Shown here piece by piece: positions 9,938 through 22,215 of a DNA stretch of 64,000 nucleotides. The DNA comes from Sinohyriopsis cumingii (Eukaryota; Mollusca; Bivalvia; Unionida; Unionidae). The stretch covers positions 128,003,428 through 128,067,427 of the forward strand of contig CM068838.1 of assembly GCA_028554795.2 (NCBI GenBank), in the 5' to 3' direction. The notes below the pieces were generated by a model that did not search any database, was not told the DNA's origin, and saw nothing but the letters and a program-made list of their open reading frames with translations. A program made the translations under genes and the position numbers. Every line of letters begins with the position of its first letter. Position 1 is the first letter of the stretch.

Positions 9938-12900
9938 AAATTAGTGAAGAAAGGAGAAGAAAGTAAGAGGCAGAAACGTAATTTATCGCCTCGTACAGTA
10001 GCTCAAGTCCTCGCACAAATCCATCATAGTAATTATGAAGATGACATGAGTGAACCAGAATCCAGACTCAGCGATTCTGCACCCAGCCAAAGTTCACCAC
10101 CATTAGTAAACCTGAAAATTACTATCACATTCGAGAGACGGAAAAGTACTCCTGTAGAAACTTTAGAACAACGGGTTACACCTACATGGTGAAGTTTAAA
10201 GATTTCAAGTCCAACGTATCACTGGAGAAAGCAGCGGACTTCATCACCAAGGTGTAGGATTCTTTGTTAACCACGCCAGTGTCAAGCCAAAGAATACGAT
10301 CGCTTGAGACTTTCCATTCATCACGACAGTCTGAAATCCCCCGTTTGTATCGAGTTTAGCAACCCAGCAGAATTGCCACCTTCCAACGTCATCAACAAGA
10401 TTCAACACCTGCAACAATCCAACGACAAATTTCACATTACCGATGGAAAAGCTACACTGTTCATGGCCCACGTATCTCTCCCCAAGGGGACCTGACAACG
10501 CAGAAAGGTGTTTTGGGTGGACGACGTTCGCAGCATCAAGCGTAGCCTCGTCCAAATTAACAATCCTCAAGACCAAATCTGTTTAGCCAGGACTATCGTG
10601 GTGGGACTAACGTATTCCAACAAGAACGACACGGCAAAATAGAAAAAAAGCATGGAAAACTATTCGACAATCGGACCGAGGCAAACAACGAAGAGAAGCA
10701 GAACTCATGTTACAGCAAGTGGGGCTACCAAACACACCCTGTTGCATCCCTAAAATGCAAAATTTGCAAGATATCTTGGCTCCACGTTACACCTTGAAAA
10801 TGTACCCTCAAGAAGTGCGCGAACCTGTTGATTCGAGGCAAAGATTTCGAAGACGGAAAATATATTCACGTCTATCATCACGATGAGCATTTCGATGCCA
10901 TTACAAGTATCACCGCATTCTTGGGATACGGTTATTACTGTCAAAAATGTGACTATGGCTATAAGAATCGAGAGCAACACAAGCATTGTGGATCGAAATG
11001 CACAGGATGTTTGCCTCTCACCCTTATCTGGACGAAGAACAACAACGAGTGCATTGCCCTCCATGTCAGCGCACTTTTGTCAGTCCAACCGGTTACCAAC
11101 AGCATCTAAAAGCGCAAGGTTCATAGCCGAAAAGTGCTTGTCAACTGCTGAGATTGTGTCCTACGTGTGGACAAGGCATACGTACCAATAATGTCAAGGC
11201 ACACGTATGTTCAGGAAAGAAACGATGCCATATTTGTCTCCAAATCGTGGACATGGAATGCCAATGCTCCATTAAAAAATATCAACTACAACAAGAGGAA
11301 TATGATCAGAAGAAAGGGAATCTCATCTTTTTCGATTTCGAATATATGCAAGAGACTGGCATTCACATTCCTAAATTCTGCGTGGCTCATCGAGCGTGTG
11401 AAAAGTGCATCCAAGAACCTATCTTGAGCCATTTCCCTCACTGCATCAAGATTCCTGGAGGACGTGAAAAGATCTTTCGAGAAACTCATTGGCCAATTTC
11501 GCCCAATGGATCTTAGACCCCATCGACGAGGCGTGGAGCCAAGAGGACATCGAACGTTACGGAGATTTTCATCGCCATGGCACAGTGATGGCTCACAATT
11601 TCTCTGGATACGATGGACAGTTTCTTTTGAGATACTATACGGAACAAAGTACCGAACGTCCTAAAGTGACTTTGAACGGAGCCAAAATCATTTCCATGTA
11701 AGTGGGAAGTACAGTATAAAGATTCAATGAGTTACGTGGCCATGCCTTTGAGCCGAATGCCTAAAATATTTGGAATGACAGAAATGGCCAAAGGTTATTT
11801 CCCGCACTTTTTCAATATCCAAGCCAATCAGCACGCCGTTCTATTCCAGTTGCCTGAGGCTCACGACTACGACCCCGATAACATGCGTACCGAACAACGA
11901 GAAGCTTTCTACGCTTGGTACCAGGCTCACGCCTTGGACCCCATCGACATTCAGGAATAAATTTTCAAGTATTGTCGTTCCGACGTGGACATTTTATGGC
12001 CTTGCTGTAGAAAATATCGCGAACTGTTCATGGAACACGGAGGAGTCGATCCTTTAAAGGAAGCCTGCACCATTGCCAACGCATATTCCTTAGTGTACCG
12101 CCAACGATTGATGCTCGAAAACATCCTGGCTGTCATCAGCCCTCAAACAACCAACTTTGTCAAACGTCAATACTCAGTCAAACCCCTACGCTGGCTACAT
12201 TACTTGTGCGAAAAGGAAGACAAATGGATCCAACATGTCCGCAACGGAGGAGGCGAAAAAACCATGACCACGTATTCAGTGGATGGTTGGGACTTAGAAG
12301 ACCCCAAGATCGTGCAAGTTTAACGGATGCTTATTTCATGGCCGTCCCCTCTGTTACCCTAAACGTGGCACTAAAAATCAGTTTTGACAACGAACCATGG
12401 AAGACTTGTACCAAGCCACTTGTTAGCGACGCTTGAAGTTAGAATAATAAGGATACTAAATAGTGGAAATGTGGGAACACGAATACCATCACCGTTTGAA
12501 AAACGATCCCGAGTTTACACGGATCGTGGAAAGTTACAAACTGGTGGACCCACTGAACCCAAGGGACAGCAGGTACGGAGGACGGATAAATGCTACCTAT
12601 TTGCTGTACCACGCTGACGAAGGAGAAGAAATCAAATACTTGGACGTGTGTTCACTGTATCCTTACGTGTGCAAATAGTGTCGCTTTCCTACTGGCCATC
12701 CGCAATTGCTGACGAAACACATCGATCTGGACAACATTCAACAATACGAAGGCTTAATCAAGTGCAAAGTCTTTCCTCCCACGGACTTGTACCATCCCGT
12801 GTTACCTCACCATTGTCAAGGAAAACTGATGTTTCCCTTGTGTCGAAACGTGTAACCAAGACCAACCTTGTCAGCACACCCAGGAAGAACGCGCCTTGAC

Positions 12901-13950
12901 GGGAACGTGGGTCAGTGTGGAATTATTCAAAGCTATGGACATGGGATACCAACTGTTAGAAGTGTACGAAATTTACCACTTTCCCAAGACAGAAAAATAC
13001 CACAAGGTCGACGAGACTCAGGAAGGTATTTTCGCAGACTATGTGGATGCTTTTTTTAAACTAAAACAAGAAGCCATCGGCTATCCTTCCTGGTGATACA
13101 CTCCCCAAAAATCAAAAGACGTTCAAAGAGAATTACTGGGCGCAGGAAGGCATCACTTTAGACCACATCGAGAAAAACGAAAGAAGGCGATCATATGCCA
13201 AAGTGATGTTAAATTGCTTGTGATGTAAAATGGCACAACGACCGTGTTTACCTAGGACCGGGCATTTTACAGAACCTTCCCGGTGCTTCCGGATAATTCA
13301 CGACAAAGCAAAATTCACGAAACATGTGGACGTCGTTCGTGACGATTTGGTCTTAGTCAATTACAAAGAAGATCTGGACTTTGCACAAGCCGACGAATCT
13401 GGAAATCTCATCATTGCGCCTTACGTGACAGCCCATGCTCGCTTAAAATTGTACGAAGCTTTAGAACTGTTAGGTGATCGCGTCCTGTAATTTGACACAG
13501 ACAGTTGCATTTACATCGATCGCCTTAGTCAACGTCTCCCTGACATCGAAGGAGACCGTTTAGGAACCTGGACTGACAAACACCCCGACAAGAAGATTTT
13601 AAGTTTCGCTAGTGGTGGTTCGAAAAATTACGGCTACGAATACCGGGACAAACAAGGAGAAATGCACACCGAGTGTAAAGTGAAAGGATTAACTCTCAAT
13701 TATCTCACAAGTCGAGTGGTGAACTGAGAGGTATGGAAAAAAGCCTTGCAGTCTGTAGAGGATGAAAATTGTAAAGTGACCACCAACCAACCGCACAAGA
13801 TTGTACATTTACCCACTCACCAAATAGTCAGTCGACCCTTGGAAAAGCTATATCAAATCGTGTACCAGAAGCGAGTGCGTCTTCCCAATCACTTCACTTT
13901 ACCGTACGGTCACGTCAGTATAAAAAAAATAGTTCCAAGTGGATGGTCAC
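9932..13950 (+). pseudogene. Protein-primed family B DNA polymerase with zinc-finger N-terminus, heavily broken
   Basis: Consecutive plus-strand frame pieces together form a DNA_pol_B_2-type polymerase as found in Maverick/Polinton and adintovirus-like elements. Visible in order: a variable N-terminus (9,932-10,500); a conserved region with CLARTIVVGL (near 10,580); a Cys/His cluster at about 10,930-11,260 (CQKCDYGY, CPTCGQG, CHIC); Exo I with DFE at 11,334-11,342; Exo II with NFSGYD, its Asp at 11,612; motif A DVCSLYPYV starting at 12,643; motif B near 13,205-13,250, where the usual NSxxGK is damaged by a stop; and motif C DTDS at 13,494-13,505, right after a TAA. Other stops include 12,676-12,678. 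There are more than ten breaks, so it is inactive. GC content is visibly higher than the surroundings, as expected for transferred DNA. No introns are apparent. Confidence 0.85.
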
Positions 13951-13959
13951 CAACAAGAA

Positions 13960-14434
13960 GGATGATTTCGCCACAGCAAGAATCGAGTGAGAGACCCAAT
14001 GGGAACTCCAAGTTCAAACCATACAATTTTCTGGTCTTCTTGCCTGACTATTGTGATTGTGCCCGTCGACTGGAAACGTTTCATAAATGGCCCAAGGATA
14101 GGGAAGGATTAGCCACTTCGAACGTTTAGTTAGAACAGGATTTGTCTACTTGGTACCTGAGACTGGATTGGGATTCGAAGTACAGTGTTTCAGTTGCGGC
14201 CTGAAGTTAAAAATGGATCAATGTATCTATAAAGATTCAGCTATTCTGGAACATACTCGATGGTCTCCGCACTGTCCTTACCTTTATATGGCCTTTCTAC
14301 CCATCACACTGCGGTACATTTATAACGGTACCTTAGAGAAGGTAGTACCTTTGTCCAGGAAGACAAAAGGAAGACTTCTAAAACTAGACACAAAAAAGGA
14401 ACGATGTACAAGCTTGAGACTTCATTGCGACTAG
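13960..14434 (+). pseudogene. BIR-domain (IAP-type) gene directly downstream of the polymerase
   Basis: The first half of a BIR fold is in one frame (RLETFHKWP, then LATSN, ending at a TAG near 14,127). The second half is in another frame (GFVYLVPE, VQCFSC, EHTRWSPHC). The zinc ligands are all present: Cys codons at 14,186 and 14,195, His at 14,252, Cys at 14,273, with the usual H-X6-C spacing. BIR domains bind caspases or other partners and are typical of inhibitor-of-apoptosis proteins, which large DNA viruses of invertebrates often carry. One frameshift splits the domain. It follows the polymerase on the same strand, so it is read as element cargo, but a neighbouring host IAP fragment is possible because IAP genes are numerous in bivalves. 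No RING is visible. Confidence 0.7.
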
Positions 14435-15211
14435 TATAAAAAGGGACAATGTCCGAGATCAATAGTTCATTGTGACTAACAAGACCAAGCGAGAAAGAGG
14501 AATCCTTTTAAGCAGACGTCATTTACTGCTTGTTTTTGCTCAACAGGAATGATGTAGTTTATAATATTTTGTAAGCTTTAAATAAATCTGTACATTTCCA
14601 TTATTTAGTGATGTACTCGCAAAAATAATAGGGTTAATGTGTCCTTTCATTTCAAAATATTTCCACAATTGTCTTTAATATGGGGGACATGGGTCAGTTA
14701 TGTCCCCCATAATATTCAAGGCAGCACTTGCAATTCTGGTTTACTTCGTCTATGTTCAACTGATACTCATGACTTTCTGAAAAGTGATTGTCGTGCCTCA
14801 ATGAAAGAGTGAGTAACCTTTTATTATAGACATTCCTTTAAAAGAGAAGGTCAGATTGATCAGTCACAGTCTGAATGTGGTATTGAAATTTGTTCAAATG
14901 ACTGTATATGTCTGTATAATAGCTGGCCCAGAGTTAGTACTTTTATGTTGTCTTGGCCATGATCATTAAATAAACTTTCTTCTATCATGTATTTTGTACC
15001 TTGGCATTTCATTGGTCTGAACTGTTGATATATCTTCCTGTCTGCAGTATGTTTTATGTATACATGCATGATACAAACCAGAAATAACATTAAGGTAAAT
15101 TATAGATATTGACATGGGTGAATTGTAATTACATTCTTTTTTTTTTGTTTTGTACCATTTGTAACACAACACCCACCATCACGTTGATATTGAAATGTAC
15201 ACCATGTACAA

Positions 15212-15243
<32 letters not shown>

Positions 15244-15561
15244 GGTGCTTCTATTATCTTTTCAGTAGTGGTGATGATACTATTATTATTATTGCAAATA
15301 ATAGTATTTTTTATCATAATAGCACATGTTAATGCTTGTATTTGCTATTGTTATTCATTCTCTTTTTACTATTATTATTATTATTATTTATGGTCACTAC
15401 TTCATGTTCATGATAACTGTTGTTAGAATGCAAACACCATGATAAAAATTTTTATCATTAAAACACAAATAAACATTACCAAGATAAGTTAGTTTCATAG
15501 TTGTCTTTGATAAAATTTAGCTAAATTTGCTTATCGGTGACCACTTTTTAAATAATGCTTT
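14435..15561. other. Non-coding spacer with microsatellites and a hairpin
   Basis: About 14,531-14,616 matches the plus strand of 29,091-29,170 and the reverse of 51,160-51,245. A hairpin with an 11-bp stem (ATGGGGGACAT) lies at 14,680-14,710. (TTA)n-type runs occur at 15,213-15,243 and near 15,369-15,390. No gene was found. Confidence 0.6.
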
Positions 15562-18500
15562 GCCACACCTTATGGCATGTATCCACGCATTCCAGCATTC
15601 TTTGTTTTTAGGAAAGATATGTCCACCCTTCTGTGAACAGGCTTGAATTAATACCTTTTGTTATTCAAATCTCAAATTTTTACTGCATAACAATAAACTG
15701 GCAATGTGAGATCAAATCAAAAGTGTTCCAGATGAAGACTGCTTGGCTACAGTGCCATCTGATAACATCCATTGGGAAGACAACCGGCCGATGTCCCTCA
15801 CTGCATTCCCTTTGATATACTTAAAAGGGAAGAGGGGCAATAATAAAAATTTCAGTCAGTAAAATTCATTATGTTTGCCAGGTTGGAGTTATTTTAATGG
15901 CTTGATCACAAGCAGTATAAATGCATTGCAGAAATAATAAACATTTTTGTAAAGTATTGTTATGGTATTTTGTGTTGTAATGTTTATTTCACTGTTATGA
16001 AATGGGCCAGTGTGTAGGGATTTAGCCAGGTGACTTAAAGATATAATTTTTATTTACGCGAAAGTTGTGCATTATTTCAGGACAATATAAAATCTGTACA
16101 TTCATTCAGGGCTGACCTCAGGCCTATTGGATCGATTGGGCCCAGTGCCCACAGGGTCCCCATGCATTGGTATTTTGAAAAATATTTCTAAAGAGAGAAA
16201 GCAATTTTAAAGTGATGGAGGAATATTTTAAATTCAGTATCATATAAAACTTATTTGAAAGTTTATTTCCAAATGCTGTGCACATAGATGGCCCTTCATT
16301 TAAATCCAGAGGGGCCTGCCAAAATGATTCAAATTGGGCCCCACGTTTGATAAGGCCGTTACTGCATTCATTGCAGAATGCAAAATATTTGGATATCATT
16401 TCCATTGGATTTTTCATTATTACCACTAGGAAATACAGTGGGTTTATATTGTGCAAGGTGCAGCAATTTTGTGGAGTGGGTGGGGGTGGGTGGTCTTCTG
16501 TGCCCAAATACAGCCATAATTGCAATGTAAATACTATATACTGTTAGTTTCCAATCTTTTTGTATCAGGAAGAACTCCCAACTTTAGTATTCATTAAGGT
16601 TTTATTCCCAGCTATCACCCTAGAAAATTGTTTGTGAAGTCCTAAAAGAAGTTGGCAGGATGTTCCTTGGTGACATAACCAAGTTGCTGTACATGATTTT
16701 AGGACAATTTTAAACACGTAAGAATTTATGCTTGCTATAGTCATGCTGAATGATTGCACAATATGAGGCATCCTATGTTTTGTTTTATCTTTTGTATTGT
16801 TTTCCATTGTTAGTAAAATGATTTTATTTTGATTGCCTTTCTTTTATTTTCTGTTACACTTTATTTTACCAGTGAATAAAGACCACATTGATAATATAAA
16901 TTGCACATCACTATTTGATTTGCAGAGAATTTGCCAATGGCATTGTACAAGAACTAGATAAGAATGGTGTAGAATGGAGAAAGAGAAGAAGGTTGCATCA
17001 AAAACAATATATCGGGAAAGTGAGTTACAGTGGACAGTATTGCAATTCTTTTTAACCAGTATTCACATAAATTGCACCCCATGCAAACATGAAATATTGC
17101 AATGAATTCTTTCTTAACAATGAAATCTCTTCAGCTGGGTCACTTGATAACAGGGTATATTTGATTATTGTTAGTGTTAGATTACATGTGAAAAAGTCCT
17201 CCAATTATGATGTTACATCATTTTGGTTGGGAAATCTATCCATAATATAGGTCAATAAAAGTTTATTTATCATAATAAAGCAGAGTGATTGTCGGTTATT
17301 TGTTTTGAAAAAGTGGCTTTTGATACATGGTTTTTGCATTAGTCTCATTTAGCATTTGTCCCATTTTTGTGTGTCACAATTATATTTTGAATTTTCAGGG
17401 AGTATATGACTTAGTCATGAAATGTAGCACATGGATATTTTACCTACTTATGATAGTTTGTCAATCGATATTTTTCAACACACAGTGCTATTTATGTAGC
17501 TTGTTTAATTTATGACATTTCTTCTCAGTACACCCCAAACCAATGTATAGGTAATTAATCAGAAAATGTGATGCTAGCATAAGTATTTAAAATGGTTCAG
17601 TCTTATTCAGACCTTTCCACCTTTAAAGAATGGTTTCCAACGTTTTCACATTTTTATCAAGGACTCTATTTTGTATGTGTGTGGTACATTTTAATTTTGA
17701 AATGTTTTTTTTTATGGTCAGTGTAATTATCTCTTTCAGGGTCCAAATTATGTAAGGTATATTGGTGAGTAAATAAAAGGTTATTACAAACTTGCAATTG
17801 AATGGCACAGCATTGTATGATATGTAACATTTCTTCCTGTCATATAGTCATTTTTCAGATAGCATAACATCATTAAATTTAAGGTGAGATCTTAAAGTCA
17901 TAGAGTTGTACAGTTGATGTGGCATTTGTACACTTCTAAAGCAAAAGTATTGGTGAAATATTTTTTATATATATTTCCTTCCTATATATTCTTAGTAAAA
18001 ACATTCCTTTATATTTTCATGCATGATAAAACAGGGTTTCCCATCATGCCATGTGATATGTGATTATAGATGTTATACTTACAGCAGGAAAAGTTAGCAT
18101 TTTGTGAGACAGAAAGAAATTGTAACTGTGTAACCTTTCGGGCATGGAAATTATCTTTTGCTGAATATGTCTGACTGTTTGCTTCATTATAACCTGATTC
18201 TGCTTATAACATGATGGCAGCATGGCTCCCATTTTTTAATATAAGGTGACCTCTCTTTTTAAGACCTAAATACATGCTATTGGAAAAACCAATTATTCGT
18301 ATCCCTAGCAGATTTATATGATCAAGAGGTTAGCTAAAATTGATGACATTGAAATTTCATTTTTGAAGTTTTTCAAAAAATTTGTGAACTCGATCCAGCT
18401 TATATTGCGATGTTTTTCTTTGGACCCAGAGCATCGCGTTATAAAGGGTTTTACCTGTATGTAATTATATATAAAATTTACAGAGTTGTATACTGTCATA

Positions 18501-18837
18501 CAACCAGGTACATAATGTTAAAATAGAAATGTCAAAGTTTGGGATATGATTGCAGTTTGTATGCTGGATACAACTCTATCAGAAATTCATTTTTCCTCTT
18601 CTTATTGAGTCCAGTCTAGGGTCATGGGTATGAATATATCATGGTGTTTGACAAAAGTGAGAAAAAGATAGGGATATTGTAGCTATGCTGCACACTTTTA
18701 CATCTTGAAATAAACGTTTCTTTACTTCAATATTTTCCTAATGTGATGTTTATTTCCTTTTTTCAGATGGGTATGATAATTTGACACTCTATGGTATTGG
18801 CATACATGGATGTATTGATAGGTATGTATACATACAT

Positions 18838-19026
18838 ACATAAAGCCACAGGCATTCAGTGGTTAGTGTGCCAGACTCAGGTCCACAAGGGGGGTGGGTT
18901 TTGTATCTCACCATAGGAACAGTCTAGGTCATCTACCGTGGTCTGTCCTTGACAAAATACTTGACTCCAGTTGCCACAGTACTAAGTAACTGACCTTTGT
19001 TGTTATACCTTAAAGCACCAAAACAA
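18838..19026 (+). mobile_element. tRNA-like SINE fragment, family C
   Basis: A tRNA-like head (CAGTGGTTAGTGTGCC, then GGTTTTGTATCTC resembling a B box) is followed by a body ending ACCTTAAAGCACC. This interval and some sequence before it are absent from copy 3 of the unit near 41,585, although that difference also removes an exon, so it may partly be a deletion there. No clean target-site duplication was found. Confidence 0.45.
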
Positions 19027-21885
19027 AAGTAGCTGAGAAAATACATAAGTGGTTATGATGTGGCAGTCTCAAAAGTTTCTAAAGTTGGGACCCAGGTAAC
19101 CCAATGGTCATATAAATAAATTAGCAAACATTTAAAACTTAAAATTATATTAAGTTGTAGGTAGAACCATTAAAACCTTCTGTGATGGTTTAAAATTTTA
19201 AAACCAAAGGTATATTTTTAGACCACTCATAAATCATGTCCCATAGTTAGCATATTGAACTGTGTTTATATCTTGAACTGTTTATAAGTTGCATGACACA
19301 GCGAACATACACATGCATACACCACACATACATGTACACAAGGACCTAAAATCTAATAACATCCATTGGGAAGACATTTTCATTTTTTATTTAAATATAT
19401 TTTATTAAATTTTATTTACAATTGGACTAAAATGTAAAAATAATTATTTTATAAGACATTATTTAAGCACCAGATGTTTCCTATTTTGAGTGAAAGTGCA
19501 GCATTAATGGGAAAGAAGAAGAGTCTGCTGCGAATGTTTATGCAAATTCTTTTTATTCATTCTTTAGTTTTTTTTATTATATTTCATTTCTGTTATGTAC
19601 ATAGAGTTTATCTTGACAATGGATGCCTTCTTATGATACAAGTATAAATTACCCCACCTTGTGTGATACAATGTATTTTTAAGCAATCTTATTTTCAGTT
19701 TTTTGCAGAAGATAATATGGCTACATGCTGGAATAACTAATAGATGACCAGATATAGCTGTCTCGTACTTTGTCAATACAGTTGAGAAATCCCATGGTAA
19801 ATCAAGACAATATCAACTCAGATAATGCAAATTATAAAGTAATTACATGTTTATATAGATTATATATTATTGTAATTGCACTATTTTGAATAGTTGGCAT
19901 CTCAGTATTGTAATTTTTAAAAAATGAAATACTTGACAGGTATGTATTTGACTTGGAATTGCAAACTGAGTAAATTTATTGCATTGTTTATTATGTCTTC
20001 CTGTTCATACTCAAGATTTTAAAGGTGGGTGTACTTTTCTAATGACTGTTTTATACACCCATACAAGGAAATTATATGCCAAAACAAAGTGTTACTGTAA
20101 CAAATTGTATTACTTGAAGACAGGAAATTAGATATTCAGATGCAGTATTAACTGAACTATGTCATCTCTTCTTGGACAGGATGTAACCAAAGCTAGATAT
20201 AATTGGTTGATTGGTCAGTCATAAATGATACATCTATTTGTTTGCAGGCCTGGTGTCACACATGTAAAGCTTACTATTTTGTACAAAACTTGCATTATCT
20301 CCACTACAGTATCTGCTTAGAGGGGCAGATTTAGAACGTTTATGATCCAAATCATATGAATGTTTTGCCCATCGATCTTAGTTGTTATTTCTTAATTGCT
20401 CTTGAAGCAAATACTGTATTGGCATTTGGTTTTGGTATTATAGGGAAGAAAAGTAGATTACTTGTAGTATACTCATGGTGAACTAGTAATTTTCTTGGTG
20501 TCTTTTCGATAATAGAACACTGCTGTTGTACACTATACAATTTGTGCAACTAACTCTATGTCACAAGTTTACATGAGCAGTTTATGTAGTAAGCTGGATT
20601 CCAATAAAGTTTGTAAAAATTCAGTAAAATAACAAATCTTTTACATTTCCTGTACATTAGTAAAATACAGTATTTAAAGGCAAAAGAGAACTTTTGCTTC
20701 CATTACAAAAGCCTATAGAAATTATAATAAATTTTATAAGTGTTGCTTTGATTAATAATTTATACTAACCTACTTTTCAGGGTGTCCAGTAAAAGTGAGA
20801 GGCAACCCAGGCACTGGAAATGGCATGGTTGCTGCAATGCAGATGGCCTTCTTAACAATGAAAATGCCTTCATATATGGTTGTAAACCAGGCAGGTTTTG
20901 AATTGAATACAGGTCAGTTAGAAACTATTGCAAGTGCCCTTTTGTATATCTATATATTGTATATATTGTTTAACTCTTGTCCATGATTGTAAGGGTCATA
21001 TGTATGCAAGATATTGCAAAGCTAATTTTTGTCCATGATTGTAGATTATCATCTGAGATGATATTTGTAAACATGTTTACTTGGATTTGAGTTTAGGAAA
21101 TTGGTTTTTCCATTAGGAAAAAATGTTCTCGTTTGACAGTTAGTTTGCTAAAAAGTAAAAGTATAAAGTAAACAGACCTTGACTTGTTTACGAATTTGAT
21201 GGGAAAAGGTCCCACATCCTGTACCTCTTATTGTTTTAGGTTTTTATATAAAGGTTGTGATCAACTTTACATTAAGGTTTTTATCAACATAGTTAAGAAC
21301 ATATTCTTATTGTATCATCTGTAAAGTGGAATCTGTCTTTTAGTTGTATTCTGGTATAATTTCACAGGATTTATATACTTCAATTATTCATTGGAATTAC
21401 AAAGTTCTTACAGATACTTTTGGACTTGATCACTGTTTGGGGATTAGAGTGAATTCATTCAAGGACATTCTAGATTATATCATTGTGATAGATAAGATTA
21501 TCACATCGGCACATTTAAGACTGTTGGAACATCAGCACATTCAAGATTGGAATCAATTTGGAACACCACTGTAATTCATTTGGAACACTTTTTCCTTTTG
21601 GACATGTGAGAACTATTTGGGATTTATTTCATAACGTAAGGTACTTTTAAATTTTCACGTAATCTGTGAACATAAAATATTTGTTGAATTTTACTTGTTG
21701 GTTTCACTTTTTTCTGTTTAAGATCTTTGAGGCGTACTACCTTTAAGTTCAGATCAGCATGCTCATCTGATTGAAAATAAAAGACTTTGCTCTGTAAGTG
21801 TTCTATATGTATGATGTTATGATTAGTATAGCAGTTGCTTCCTGCTTCATTTCTGTCTCGTCCTAACTATATCTTTGGAGACACC

Positions 21886-22215
21886 CATTCGGGTCATCAT
21901 TACATACATCTGGGTTATTGTCATACCACATTTGGGTCATCATCACAAGTTCATTTGGAACTTTGTCACACCACATTTGGGTCATCATTACATATACATT
22001 TGGGTCATCATCACATATACATTTGGGTCAACATTACATATACATTTGGGTCACCATCACATCTACATTTGGGTCACCATCACATATACATTTGGGTTAC
22101 CATCACATATACGTTTGGGTAACCATCACATATACATTTGGGTCACAATCAGATATACATTTGGTTAACCATCACATATACATTTGGGTCACAATCACAT
22201 ATACATTTGGGTCAG
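21886..22215 (+). repeat. 23-bp minisatellite (copy 1, longest array)
   Basis: About 14 tandem copies of a 23-bp unit of the type CATATACATTTGGGTCACC plus four bases. Because 23 is not a multiple of three, all three frames stay open and give look-alike ORFs (repeats of YTFGS/HIHLG/IYIWV). It lies in an intron of the integrase-like gene. Shorter arrays are at 36,535-36,705 (inverted) and 44,765-44,935. Confidence 0.85.

Noticed and set aside
10244-11064. Minus-strand ORFs opposite the polymerase
   Set aside because: Shadows; the plus strand carries the recognisable zinc-finger and exonuclease motifs.
15109-15426. 105-codon ORF rich in tyrosine
   Set aside because: Produced by translation of TAT/ATT microsatellite runs.
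15633-15815. 60-codon ORF also present at 38,245-38,427
   Set aside because: Conservation is explained by the triplicated DNA; the protein has no motif and the change pattern is not protein-like.
20773-20784. Third histone-type CTTTTCAG signal
   Set aside because: The same string here is a splice acceptor; no stem partner and no purine-rich element follow.
20781-20990. Stand-alone 63-codon gene
   Set aside because: It is one exon of the integrase-like gene with a CTTTTCAG acceptor and continues into intron sequence.
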